The notes beneath the pieces were generated by a model, which searched no databases, was not told the DNA's origin, and saw only the letters and a program-made list of their open reading frames with translations. From Sphingobacteriales bacterium (GTDB lineage: Bacteria > Bacteroidota > Bacteroidia > Chitinophagales > UBA2359), in assembly GCA_016700115.1 (NCBI GenBank), contig CP064999.1:2356001-2420000 (forward strand): a DNA stretch of 64,000 nucleotides, read 5' to 3'. Shown here one piece after another: positions 9,189-18,185 of the stretch. The stretch's first letter is position 1; every line of letters begins with the position of its first letter. The translations under genes and the position numbers were made by a program.

Positions 9189-10410
9189 GACTTCTTTTTA
9201 ACCTCCTATTAATGTTAGCTTGAATTACAAAATGGTCAATCAACGGGGCAAATACATTCATAAACAAGATGGCAAGCATCCATCCTTCCGGATAGGCAGG
9301 ATTTATAACACGTACAATCATACCTACCACTCCGATTAAAAACCCATATACCCATTTTCCGGTTTGAGTTTGTGCAGCCGTTACCGGATCTGTTGCCATA
9401 TAAGCCATCGCAAACAGGAAACTTCCCATTATTAAATGATAATAAAATGGTACAGCAAGGAAAGGACTCGCTCCAGAAACCGAAGAAGCATATCCGTTAA
9501 AAGCCAATCCAACGCACAATAATCCGGCTATCATAGACACCATGATTTGCCAACTACCAATACCGGTAATGATGAGCATTAACGCTCCTGCTATGATGGC
9601 AGGCTTACACATTTCTCCGATCGAGCCGGGAATATCTCCCCAAAACATCTGGGAAATGCTGTATTTTTGAATAACAGCTTCCCAACCACCTTTGGCAGCA
9701 AGGGCAAGCGGAGTTGCTCCTGAAAAACCATCTACTACATTTGCCATGTTACCGGCAGTCAGATGGTGTAATCCGAATATTTTATGCAATAGATTGTAAT
9801 CGAAAGAAACCCATACATTGTCACCCGAAATATAGGTGGGGTAGGCAAAAAACACAAATACCCTGGCTGTCAGGGCGATATTCAAAATATTCATGCCTGT
9901 TCCGCCAAACGCTTCTTTGGCAATGACTACTGCAAAAGCAACACTAAGGGCCACCATCCAAAGTGGAACATCGGGGGGCATAATTAAAGGAATGAGCATT
10001 CCGCTTACCAAAAACCCTTCTTCTACGCCATGACCTTTTTTAGAGGCAAAATAAAACTCTATTCCAAGGCCCACTACATGAACCACGATAATCAAAGGTA
10101 AAATTTGAAGTAAGCCGTAAAGGATTTTATAAATCAACCCATCCGTATAACCTGTAAAAACACCGTAGGCGGCAAAATGCTGATGTCCGATATTGAAAAT
10201 ACCAAACAACAGGCAGAGTTGCAATGCGATGACCACACTAACCATCGTCCGCTTGAGGTCTAAACCATCCCGGATATGTACGCCCAATCCTGTTGTAACT
10301 GTTTTGGGAGCAAAGAATAAAGTCTCAAATGCATCGTAAGCCGTATGCAAAAACTTATTCTTCTCAGTATAAGGTTTAATTTTATCAAACTGCTTTCTGA
10401 AAAAATTCAT
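9181..10410 (-). CDS. nqrB: Na+-translocating NADH:quinone reductase subunit B
   Basis: A membrane subunit of about 409 residues with roughly ten helices. VDGFSGATPLALA contains the threonine that binds FMN covalently in known NqrB. I place the start at the ATG at 10408-10410 (MNFFRKQFDKIKPYTEKN), because this matches the family start; an upstream in-frame start would add 22 residues of low-quality sequence (MLKYLFSTTGVHLF). NqrB contributes to the Na+ channel and quinone site. It is second in the operon, 108 bases after nqrA. Confidence 0.95.
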   Translation of the reverse strand: MNFFRKQFDKIKPYTEKNKFLHTAYDAFETLFFAPKTVTTGLGVHIRDGLDLKRTMVSVVIALQLCLLFGIFNIGHQHFAAYGVFTGYTDGLIYKILYGLLQILPLIIVVHVVGLGIEFYFASKKGHGVEEGFLVSGMLIPLIMPPDVPLWMVALSVAFAVVIAKEAFGGTGMNILNIALTARVFVFFAYPTYISGDNVWVSFDYNLLHKIFGLHHLTAGNMANVVDGFSGATPLALAAKGGWEAVIQKYSISQMFWGDIPGSIGEMCKPAIIAGALMLIITGIGSWQIMVSMIAGLLCVGLAFNGYASSVSGASPFLAVPFYYHLIMGSFLFAMAYMATDPVTAAQTQTGKWVYGFLIGVVGMIVRVINPAYPEGWMLAILFMNVFAPLIDHFVIQANINRRLKRSHA

Positions 10411-10518
10411 ATCACTTTTGTTAAGAAACAAACAAAAAAGGTGAACACCGGTTGTAGAAAATAAATATTTTAACACAAATCCTGCAAGAGGAATGTGCTA
10501 TTTTAAAATTTTTTTAAG

Positions 10519-11868
10519 TTATGACTGCTCTTGCATGATTTCTAATCCTTCGCGTAATATGTGCTGAACTTCTGTTTTAGAAGGGCATACAAACTCACAC
10601 AAAGCAAGGTCTTCTTCTACTACTTCATAAATTCCCAACCCTTCCATCAGATCTAAATCATTGGACAAGATGGCTTTTAGCAACTGCATGGGTAAAATGT
10701 CCATAGGAGTAACTGCTTCATAGGCTCCGGTTAAAACCATTGCGCGATGTTCGCCATGGGTGTTGGTATTTACATTGTATTCTTTAAATGGCGTTAAAAA
10801 TCCAGTAAAGGTTCGGGAAAGACTGGGTCGGGGATAGCTGGGAAGCAACCATCCAAAAAATTCGTAATTGTCGCCTTCTTCAATCACACTCAATTGCTGA
10901 TGGTAAAAACCGACATGCTCGTTTCTTTCCACTTTTTTGCCGCTTAGAACATTGCCGCTGATACAACGAACATGTTCGTTGGTCAAATTATCTGCCACCA
11001 AACTTTCAACAGAAGCACCGATATAGGTTTTATAATATGCAGGTTTTGCAACACAAGGTCCAGCTACTGCAATCAATCGTTCGGTGTTGAACTGCCCTTT
11101 GGAAAAGACCCTTCCTAACACCAAAACATCCTGAGCGTTGATGGTCCAAACAATATCTCCTTTGTTGATGGGGGCTATATGATGTATTTGAACGCCCACA
11201 CATCCGGCAGGATGAGGGCCGGTAAAACTGTTTAACTCAACGCCCTTTGTTTCTGAAAAAGTTTTTGAAGCAGTAGTGCTACCGTTCAGATTTAAGTAAA
11301 CTTTGCCCTTAGTCAGTTTGCGAAGCACTTCAATCCCTGACTGAAAATCATCTTTTTGCCCTTCCATGACATAATTAAGGTTGGGAGCAAGAGGAGCAGT
11401 GTCAAAACCGGAAATAAAAATATCGCGGGGAGTTTCGTTCGGATTTGCGATGATGTTGAATGGGCGTTGGCGGAAAAACGGCCAACATCCGGTTGACTGC
11501 AAATGTTTCACTACCTCTTCCCGTGAAGCACTGCTGATGCGCATAGGTTCAATGGACAGGTAGTTCATTTTGTTGTCGGCTAAGATTACCACTTCATCTA
11601 TGGCTCGTTTTGCGCCTCTTCTTATTTCGACAACTTCACCGCTTACCGGAGAAACATATAAATTGTCGGGATGTTTTTTGTCAAAAAAAAGTGGAGAGCC
11701 GGCTTTGACTTCATCTCCGATATTGACCAAAAGCTTGGGAATGGGAGAAAGACCTGTAAAATCGGAAGCGGTGATGGCAAAAGTGCGGCTGTTAAGTGGA
11801 AAGATTTCTTGTTGGGGTTTTCCTTTTATTTTTATGTCAAACCCTTTTTTTAGCTTTATATTGGCCAT
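10519..11868 (-). CDS. nqrA: Na+-translocating NADH:quinone reductase subunit A
   Basis: A 449-residue cytoplasmic subunit beginning MANIKLKKGFDIKIKGKP, the usual NqrA start, with the conserved segments GFDTAPLAPNLNYVM, HPAGCVGVQIHHIAPI and GEHRAMVLTGAYEAVTPMDI. NqrA docks on NqrB near the quinone site and has no cofactor. It is the first gene of the six-gene operon; a promoter is seen 30-65 bases upstream. The operon lets respiration build a sodium gradient, common in marine and gut Bacteroidota. Confidence 0.97.
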   Translation of the reverse strand: MANIKLKKGFDIKIKGKPQQEIFPLNSRTFAITASDFTGLSPIPKLLVNIGDEVKAGSPLFFDKKHPDNLYVSPVSGEVVEIRRGAKRAIDEVVILADNKMNYLSIEPMRISSASREEVVKHLQSTGCWPFFRQRPFNIIANPNETPRDIFISGFDTAPLAPNLNYVMEGQKDDFQSGIEVLRKLTKGKVYLNLNGSTTASKTFSETKGVELNSFTGPHPAGCVGVQIHHIAPINKGDIVWTINAQDVLVLGRVFSKGQFNTERLIAVAGPCVAKPAYYKTYIGASVESLVADNLTNEHVRCISGNVLSGKKVERNEHVGFYHQQLSVIEEGDNYEFFGWLLPSYPRPSLSRTFTGFLTPFKEYNVNTNTHGEHRAMVLTGAYEAVTPMDILPMQLLKAILSNDLDLMEGLGIYEVVEEDLALCEFVCPSKTEVQHILREGLEIMQEQS

Positions 11869-11901
11869 TACAGTGCAAATTATTGAAAAACTAAATAAAG
11901 C

Positions 11902-11933
11902 GCAAAGGTACTATTACTTTTACCAAAACTGCA
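11902..11933 (-). promoter_or_regulatory. Bacteroidota-type promoter of the nqr operon
   Basis: On the minus strand a TACCTTTG box (11902-11909) matches the -7 consensus TAnnTTTG, with a TTG (11931-11933) about 21 bases upstream as the -33 element. The -7 box lies 34 bases before the nqrA start. Confidence 0.65.
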
Positions 11934-12121
11934 ACTATTTAGAGGCTATTAAGTTTTGAAATGAACATTTTTTTGAACAGTTTTTTTGGCTTAGTACCGT
12001 CAATGACAAGGATTGATTTTTTCTTTAAATTGAGCTTAAATTTGCAGCAATGAGTCACTTAATAACTCAAAATGTGGTAAGTAATTTACTACAGGCAGGT
12101 TTTTGTAAATTAAAATAGCGA

Positions 12122-12922
12122 TTATTTGCCCAATTCTTCAGCCCTTTGAAATGCAGCCAAAATACCATTTTGAATTGCATTGCCTAATTCCTGATTTTCA
12201 AATACTTTGACCGCTGCTTCTGTAGTTCCGCCTTTTGAAGATACCCGCTTTATCCATTCATCGCAACTAAAATTACTTTTATTGTGCAACTGCATCGCAC
12301 CGACAAAGGTTTGCCATACCAGAAGTTCTGCTTCCGATTCGGCAAATCCCAGTTTAGTGGCAGCTTCTATCATGTTTTTCATAAAATAATAAACATAAGC
12401 AGGCCCGCTGCCGGAAATAGCGGTGGCGGCATCAATCATACGCTCGTCATCAAAGTGAATGGCGCGACCGGTAGTGCTTAACAGGTTTTGAACGGCAATA
12501 ATTTCTTTACGGCTGACTTCTTCTTTTGCGGTAAATGCGGTCATTCCCATCCCGATTTGAGCCGGCAGGTTAGGCATGGAACGAATGATTTTTGACACAC
12601 CCAAACCTTTTTCGATGCTTGACAATTTTACCCCGGCCATGATGGAAAGGATAAGAGTATCGGGGTTAAGATATTCCCGGATAACGGGATATACCAACTC
12701 GGCATCCTGAGGTTTAACGGCAAGTACCACAAGGTCAACTTCGTTGATATAGCTTCCGGCTGTTTCATAAATAGTGCCTCTTTCGCGTTGTCGCAAATAT
12801 TCTGCCCGTTGAGGGTTGGCTTCGAGAATGGTCAGGTCTTTAGGACGGATGATATGTGCCGATAAAAAACTTTCGGCAAAAGTGTTGCCCATTATCCCTC
12901 CGCCAATTATCAATACTTTCAT
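12122..12922 (-). CDS. proC: Pyrroline-5-carboxylate reductase
   Basis: A 266-residue enzyme that reduces pyrroline-5-carboxylate to proline with NAD(P)H, the last step of proline synthesis. The N-terminal Rossmann fold is marked by MKVLIIGGGIMGNTFAESF, and the conserved family signature SGSGPAYVYYFM with following helix lies at about 167-190. Length matches the family. It stands alone between the nqr operon and a divergent alkylguanine methyltransferase gene. Confidence 0.95.
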   Translation of the reverse strand: MKVLIIGGGIMGNTFAESFLSAHIIRPKDLTILEANPQRAEYLRQRERGTIYETAGSYINEVDLVVLAVKPQDAELVYPVIREYLNPDTLILSIMAGVKLSSIEKGLGVSKIIRSMPNLPAQIGMGMTAFTAKEEVSRKEIIAVQNLLSTTGRAIHFDDERMIDAATAISGSGPAYVYYFMKNMIEAATKLGFAESEAELLVWQTFVGAMQLHNKSNFSCDEWIKRVSSKGGTTEAAVKVFENQELGNAIQNGILAAFQRAEELGK

Positions 12923-13174
12923 AATCAGATTTTTGTTGTGAATAAAAACGGGTTGAATTTCGTTTTTTCACAGAGGTTACTTTTTGAAAGAATCAAGTTA
13001 ATAAAAGCGGGCGTAAAGTTATTGAATTGTTTTTCGCTAATTTTGCATTCTTTCAAATATTCTGCAAAATCAAGCGGTCAGGTTCATTCATATAAAACTG
13101 AAAACTTCCTAAAACATTTATCGCTGTGATTATTGAAAGGGGGAGGGTATTCATTCAACTTAAAACACAAAGAA

Positions 13175-13666
13175 ATGGAAGGTTTTGCCTTTTATGATTC
13201 TCCGATTGGAAGAATTAAAATCGGAGCGACTCATTCGGGAATACATTACATGGAATTTACCGATGATAATAACCCGATAGACTCGCAGGAAGGGCAATTA
13301 GATTGTCTGATTAGTGCAAAAGAGCAATTACATCAGTATTTTAACAGAAACCTGATGAAGTTTGACCTCCCTCTGAATTTGGAAGGAACTGCATTTCAAA
13401 AAAGTGTTTGGCGTTATTTGCTGAATACTTCATTTGGTGAAACAGACACTTATGGAACAATTGCTAAAAAGCTGGTAAATATCAGTGCAGCAAGGGCAGT
13501 AGGTGCTGCCTGCGGAGCTAATCCTATTGCAATTGTTGTGCCCTGCCATAGAATTGTTAGCAGCAGTGGTGACTTAACCGGATATGCCGGTGGATTGTGG
13601 CGCAAAAAATGGCTGTTGGAGTTTGAACAATCGGACAAACCGGGCAGACAAACCTCCTTGTTTTAA
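13175..13666 (+). CDS. ogt: Methylated-DNA--[protein]-cysteine S-methyltransferase
   Basis: The protein moves alkyl groups from O6-alkylguanine in DNA to its own cysteine, a suicide repair reaction. The active-site motif IVVPCHRIV is clear, with the preceding helix-turn-helix (SAARAVGAACGANP) and the C-terminal GYAGGLWRKKWLLEFE. I choose the ATG at 13175 (MEGFAFYDSPIG); an upstream TTG at 13133 would add 14 residues that do not look conserved. With this start it is 163 residues, normal for Ogt-type enzymes. Confidence 0.93.
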   Translation: MEGFAFYDSPIGRIKIGATHSGIHYMEFTDDNNPIDSQEGQLDCLISAKEQLHQYFNRNLMKFDLPLNLEGTAFQKSVWRYLLNTSFGETDTYGTIAKKLVNISAARAVGAACGANPIAIVVPCHRIVSSSGDLTGYAGGLWRKKWLLEFEQSDKPGRQTSLF

Positions 13667-13713
13667 ACAATTGCTTAATCCGTTTGCTGTTGTTTGGACG
13701 GCATCTGAAATTC

Positions 13714-13887
13714 TTATTTGCTTTCTACTTCTTCATTAACCCAAACAGGAGGCTCAAAAAATTCCGGGTTGGTCTTTTTGTAACGTCCTGTCAACCCTAT
13801 AATATCAAATAAAATTGTAAGAAACAGGGTCAAAACTGTTTCAATAAAAACTTCTAAATTGTCAATTTTAAAAGAAAAAATTGCAAT
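13714..13887 (-). pseudogene. Short minus-strand coding remnant, hypothetical
   Basis: A 57-codon open frame without a normal start codon. Its C-terminal half looks like real protein: one hydrophobic segment (ETVLTLFLTILFDIIGL) followed by TGRYKKTNPEFFEPPVWVNEE. The upstream part coincides with the 21-bp repeat array and then reaches a stop, so the 5' end of the gene appears to have been replaced. It may be the tail of a small one-helix membrane protein. I cannot name a family. Confidence 0.35.
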
Positions 13888-13932
13888 TTAAAAGATAAAC
13901 ATTGTAATTTTTAGATTGAGAAAAGCAATGTT
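13840..13932. repeat. 21-bp repeat array, left part (GTCAATT type)
   Basis: Four and a half units of 21 bases start at 13840, 13861, 13882, 13903 and 13924, each with a core of the form nnCAATTTTAAAAG or a close variant. The array stops at the terminal inverted repeat of the IS4-type element and resumes beyond it at about 15442. Confidence 0.7.
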
Positions 13933-15436
13933 AAAGTTTCAACATGGCTGCCACACATTAAAAAAAAGAAGGGAGGCGATATCTTTGTAATTTTGCGAAT
14001 TGCAAACCCAAAATCAAAGTATATGCCTCCCAACATTCTGCCTTTAGAGTTATATAAAGACATCCTGTCAGTAGCAAAGATATTACAATTAAGGGATTTT
14101 CTGTACTGTTTTATGTGTATTCGATATGGAGTAAGTGTACGGAGTTTATGCCGCTATAGTAACTACTCTGTTCGCACTTGGTTTCGTTTTATGTCAGAGG
14201 ACTACCTGTGGGAGCGCATTCGTATGAAGTTGTTTTTGAAGTGGGTGTATCAACCGGAGGAGAATTATATTATAGCCATAGACGAAGTGGTAGAAGGGAA
14301 AAGTCGGGACAAGACCTATGGTTTGTCGAAGTTTTGGAGCAGCATTCAGAAATGCCCCATATTCGGGATTTGTTTTTTTGTGCTTCTCTGATAGCTGTGG
14401 GGAAACGGAAATCATATCCGATGGTGGTAGAGCAAGTCGTACAGACAGAGGGGGACAGGAAGCGGATAGCGGAACAGAAAAAGAAGGCATTAGCTGGCAA
14501 GCGGCGCAGTGCCGAAGGCAGATGTTTGGTTCGTGGCAGGAAGCAAGGCAGCAAAAACCGACCCAAGCAGCCCAATCCTACGGCATCCTTTCGGGCATTC
14601 ACCGCCTTGTTAAACAAGTTGCTTTCGTGCTTACCGGGCATCAACCTGACCTATATGGTAGCAGACTGTGCTTATGCCTCGGCAGATTATTTCTCTGCGG
14701 TAACAAAGACCGGACTTCACCTGATTACCCGTTTGCCTGTAAATGCCGCCCTCGTCTATGCCTACTCAGACCCAGTAGCCCCAAAACATCGGGGAAGACC
14801 CAAAAAATACGGAGAAAAAGTAGATTTGAACAACCTTGATAACCAAGAACTGAAAGACACCAAAACCGAAAATGGTCTCCTTACTCAGATATGGCAACTG
14901 CCCTGTTACAACAAATCCTTAAGCAAAAACCTGTTAAATGTGGGGATAGTAAAAATAACCAATTTGAAAACCCAAAAGTAGCCTTCTCTAAATTTTGCAC
15001 CACCGACCCTAACCTCGACTGGCAAACTATGATAGATTATTATAGTTTGCGTTTTCAGATTGAGTTTGACTTTCGGGATGCCAAACAATTTTTCGGACTA
15101 TCCGATTTCAAAAACTACACCTCGAAAAATCTGACCAATTTTGTTAATCTATGCTTTACCGCTACCTTGACGGCTAAAATTTTGCAGGCACAATATCAGG
15201 TTAAATACAATAACCCTAACTTTAGCATTTTAGACCTCAAAATACTCTGTAATACGCGTTTTACGGTCAAAACAGTTATTAAATTGGTACGAAAATCGCC
15301 CGATTCAATTTTTAATACTCAATTCGCAGACGGGTTTATGCCAACAGATTTGGTCAATGTCGCTTAAATATCTATAATATAGAAGAAAAAACACGACCGT
15401 CTTATCTTATATTTGTGGCAGCCTTGTTGAAAGTTT
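13933..15436 (+). mobile_element. IS4-family insertion sequence, 1504 bp
   Basis: Terminal inverted repeats are visible: left arm 13933-13955, right arm 15414-15436, 23 bases each, matching at 21 positions, with the shared core GGCTGCCACA. Between them lies a single transposase gene in three frames. I could not find a convincing target-site duplication next to the arms. The insertion splits a 21-bp repeat array. Confidence 0.88.
14023..15367 (+). pseudogene. IS4-family DDE transposase, two frameshifts
   Basis: Translation from the ATG at 14023 (MPPNILPLELYKDIL) gives the N-terminal part including the first catalytic Asp (IIAIDEVVEGKS). At a run of seven T (about 14371-14377) the frame must shift by -1 to continue as CASLIAVGKRKSYP, then the second Asp appears in YMVADCAYAS. 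A second -1 shift is needed at about 14974 (KTQK to VAFSKF) to reach the C-terminal part with YSLRFQIEFDFRDAK, an exact Y(2)R(3)E(6)K signature of IS4 transposases. The three pieces together make about 440 residues, a normal length. The gene is probably dead; sequencing error at homopolymers or frameshifting at the T run are alternatives. Confidence 0.85.
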
Positions 15437-15441
15437 AGAAT

Positions 15442-15630
15442 TGATTTTTAAACGAAGACAAAAGAGATTTTAGAAAAGAAAATGTCAGTTTTAAGAATGG
15501 GAATTGACATTGAAAACTTTAAAATGTCAATTGAAAAAGTTTTAATCGCAATTTAAAACTTAAAAATCTCAATTTGAAAGCGCAAAAAGTCAATTTTATT
15601 TACTTCAATTGACATTTTTTGAGGCACTTA
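15442..15630. repeat. 21-bp repeat array, right part (GTCAATT type)
   Basis: Units start every 21 bases at 15484, 15505, 15526, 15547, 15568, 15589 and 15610, with weaker units at 15442 and 15463. Typical cores are GTCAATTGAAAAAG, CGCAATTTAAAAC and CTCAATTTGAAAG; two units carry the inverted form TGACATT. The array continues the one left of the IS4 element. From 15631 to 15956 I see nothing further I can support. Confidence 0.75.
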
Positions 15631-15956
15631 TTCTCCAAAATCTTCATTTAAAGCAATTCTGTCTGCAAAAAATTTGTGCGGATTGGGTTAAAATTTTTAA
15701 AAACCAAGGTATCGTTTTAAAAAATTCTAAGAGAAGAACTAATGTTTTGGATAGGGTATGTTGCCCTTAAAAAAACAGGGGCCTAATTTTTAAATAAGCT
15801 TTATAGTTAAAGCAAAGGTTAAAAAAAGTGAACTTTTAAGTCAAAGAGCCTTTAATTCAAGGGTAATAACAGACATGAAATAATATTTGGCTTATTATTT
15901 GCGTTAAAAATACGCTTACACCCCCTAAAGATTACTAAGCCTTAATCTATTAAGTT

Positions 15957-16217
15957 ATGAGCCTTGCAATTAAATCGGCAAGAACTGAAAACGGTAGCGA
16001 TTTCACGGTAGAAATTCCTAAAACCATCGGACAGCAATTAAGCCTGCATATCTATAACTTGGAGGGAAAATTATTGTTTAGCAAAAACGAAGTGATTCCC
16101 GTTTCTCCCATGTTGAATAAGATTGTGCGGTTGTGCAATCTGAATCTTGAAAAAGGGTTTTATATGTTGATGGTTTCAGATGGAATCAGCTATCATTTTG
16201 GTTCCCTGGCGGTATAA
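15957..16217 (+). pseudogene. Orphan T9SS sorting-domain-like fragment
   Basis: An 86-codon frame whose text resembles a T9SS type A sorting tail: FTVEIPKTIGQQLSLHIYNLEGKLLF, then LNLEKGFYMLMVSDG and a final short strand. No secreted domain or signal peptide precedes it. It is most simply the last exonic piece of a lost secreted protein, although a short expressed protein from the ATG at 15957 cannot be ruled out. Confidence 0.5.
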
Positions 16218-16324
16218 ATATAATTTCACTCATCCGGCTTTTTCGGCAATTCGATTGGTTCCCTGATTTTTTCAAACCATAATAAGTTGGAAGTAAATAA
16301 GTCCGCCTAACCGGTTATTTGAGA

Positions 16325-16957
16325 TTAAATTCCTTTAAGCAGGTTTTTTGCAATGGGGGAAATTCCATTGATGATAAATTGAATACCAACCGTCAGTACA
16401 ATAAAGCCCATGATTCGTTGAAGTGCTGAAAGCCCTCCTTGTCCAATCCTCGCAAACAAAAGCGGAGAGAACCGGAAAATGATATAGACAGCAACAGCCA
16501 GCAATAAAATGGCAGAAATTATGTAGGCATAATCCATAGGGTCGCTGATGCCTGCTGCGGTACTGATAATCAGCGAAATAGAACCCGGCCCGGCTAACAT
16601 TGGCATTGCTAATGGGGAAAACGAAATGTCCTCCTTGGTCATAGCCTCCTCTTCCACCTTGGCACTAATGGCTTTTCCCTTTTTAAAATTTCCATCCAAC
16701 ATATTGTAGGCTGAGCGGATAATCATCAAGCCGCCTGCAATTCTCATCCCTTCGATGGTGATGTTGAAAAAATTCAGGATGTATGTACCTGCAAGCAAAA
16801 AGGTTACTAAAATAACCACCACAAAGATGCTTGCTTTAAGCACCTGTTCGTTGCGGACAGACGGGGTAAAATGTTGCGACAGACTAATGTATAACGGTAT
16901 TGCCCCTAATGGGTTTATGACCGAAAACAAGGCGGTGAAAAAAGCTAAAAAACTCAT
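16325..16957 (-). CDS. MarC-family integral membrane protein
   Basis: A 210-residue protein with about six membrane helices. The start MSFLAFFTALFSVINPLGAIPLYISL and the block GGLMIIRSAYNML are typical of the MarC/UPF0056 family, which has been linked to neutral amino-acid transport in an archaeal member but is otherwise of unclear function. Glycine-rich MLAGPGSISLIIS near residue 120 is also conserved. It is transcribed away from a PD-(D/E)XK gene on the same strand 78 bases upstream. Confidence 0.9.
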   Translation of the reverse strand: MSFLAFFTALFSVINPLGAIPLYISLSQHFTPSVRNEQVLKASIFVVVILVTFLLAGTYILNFFNITIEGMRIAGGLMIIRSAYNMLDGNFKKGKAISAKVEEEAMTKEDISFSPLAMPMLAGPGSISLIISTAAGISDPMDYAYIISAILLLAVAVYIIFRFSPLLFARIGQGGLSALQRIMGFIVLTVGIQFIINGISPIAKNLLKGI

Positions 16958-17035
16958 AAAGACTTTAGCGGATAAAATTTAAACAATCAACATATCCAAA
17001 CACTTCAGACCACTACGCAGGTTTTTTCCTTCGTC

Positions 17036-17971
17036 TCATTTTTTCAATTCATCTCTCAGTATGTCAATTTCTTCCGTGCTTAATCCGGTCAGGTCGGCAA
17101 TTACTTCATTGTCAAGCCCTTTAGAAATTCCTTTTTTGGCAATTTCTGCCTTTTCTATTAATTTCCCTTTTTCCATTCCTTTTTCCATTCCTTTTTCCAT
17201 TCCTTTTTCCATTCCTTTTATCATCCCTATTTCCAACCCTTTTAACTCGCCTTCTTCTAATGCTTTTTTAGTAACGAAATCAAAGCGCGCTTTTGCATCT
17301 CCTTCCCTCATGGATACATAATCATAAGCATCTAACTCAATTTGTGTCCATGAAAATTTGTTGGCTTCTTCATAAGCAACCTTTAATCCTTCGTCGTTGA
17401 TGTTTTCGGGCATAACATCTAAGTTTTCAGCATTTTTTATGAAGAAAATCCATTTATCGGTTAGGGATTCTAACTCGTGCAACTGTTTATTAAACTTAGG
17501 CAGTTCTATGAAATTAAATTCAATATCGTGCAGGGTTCTTTCACCGGTCTCCACATCTCTTACATGACTTCGGTTGAGATAATGCGGATTTTGGGTAAAG
17601 CCAAATTCGAGGATACCGATAAAAATAACAGGATTGAGTTGTTGGTAAAACTCGGCTCTTGTAATCTGTGAGCTATACGATTTTGAAGAGTAATACAACA
17701 CTCTTTTACCAAAACCATCCAGTTCGGCTACTTGCATTTCAACAATGTAGTTTCGGTTTGCCTGGTCTGTTGCTCTTACATCAACTATCGAAACTTTACC
17801 ACCTCTCAAATTCGGTAGTTGATAAGGATCTAAGATGTTAACCGAAACAATTTCCCTATCGCCATGAAAATCCAGAATGGCATTAAGAAAAGATATGAGG
17901 CATTCCTTGCGATTTTCGTTTCCAAAAATTTTCCTGAAAGCTACATCATTGGTAACATCTACAAATTGCAT
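17036..17971 (-). CDS. PD-(D/E)XK nuclease family transposase (Rpn-like)
   Basis: A 311-residue protein of the PDDEXK_2/Rpn group. Typical motifs are FVDVTNDVAFRKIFG at the start, VDVRATDQANRNYIVEMQV with the D...ExQ nuclease signature near residues 65-83, and FIELPKFNKQL. Relatives such as RpnA of E. coli promote RecA-independent recombination, and the family is often carried in many genomic copies. Near residue 250 the chain has a five-fold MEKG repeat, encoded by a 12-bp tandem repeat. The C-terminal part is a short helical domain (EEIDILRDELKK). Confidence 0.9.
   Translation of the reverse strand: MQFVDVTNDVAFRKIFGNENRKECLISFLNAILDFHGDREIVSVNILDPYQLPNLRGGKVSIVDVRATDQANRNYIVEMQVAELDGFGKRVLYYSSKSYSSQITRAEFYQQLNPVIFIGILEFGFTQNPHYLNRSHVRDVETGERTLHDIEFNFIELPKFNKQLHELESLTDKWIFFIKNAENLDVMPENINDEGLKVAYEEANKFSWTQIELDAYDYVSMREGDAKARFDFVTKKALEEGELKGLEIGMIKGMEKGMEKGMEKGMEKGKLIEKAEIAKKGISKGLDNEVIADLTGLSTEEIDILRDELKK
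17165..17225. repeat. 12-bp tandem repeat inside the nuclease gene
   Basis: About five copies of a 12-base unit (TTTTCCATTCCT on the plus strand) encode consecutive MEKG tetrapeptides. The copies are almost identical, so copy number probably changes by slippage without breaking the frame. Confidence 0.85.
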
Positions 17972-18185
17972 GGCTTTTATTGTTTAGAATGCCTAAGTAA
18001 CAAAGATAAGACAAAATAGGTCAACCGGAAATTTTGTTTGCTTAGAACATGATTAAATCCCCCTTACAAACTTTTTAATTTAGAAACAAAACTGGAAATG
18101 TAAAGGAATGCAACAGCGAATTATCATGTTAAATGACGAACTGAGTACCAATAAAGATAGCTTGAAGCCATCCGCCAAATTTAGC

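Noticed and set aside
13933..15436. Target-site duplication of the IS4 element
   Set aside because: No matching direct repeat of 8-12 bases could be found outside the two arms.
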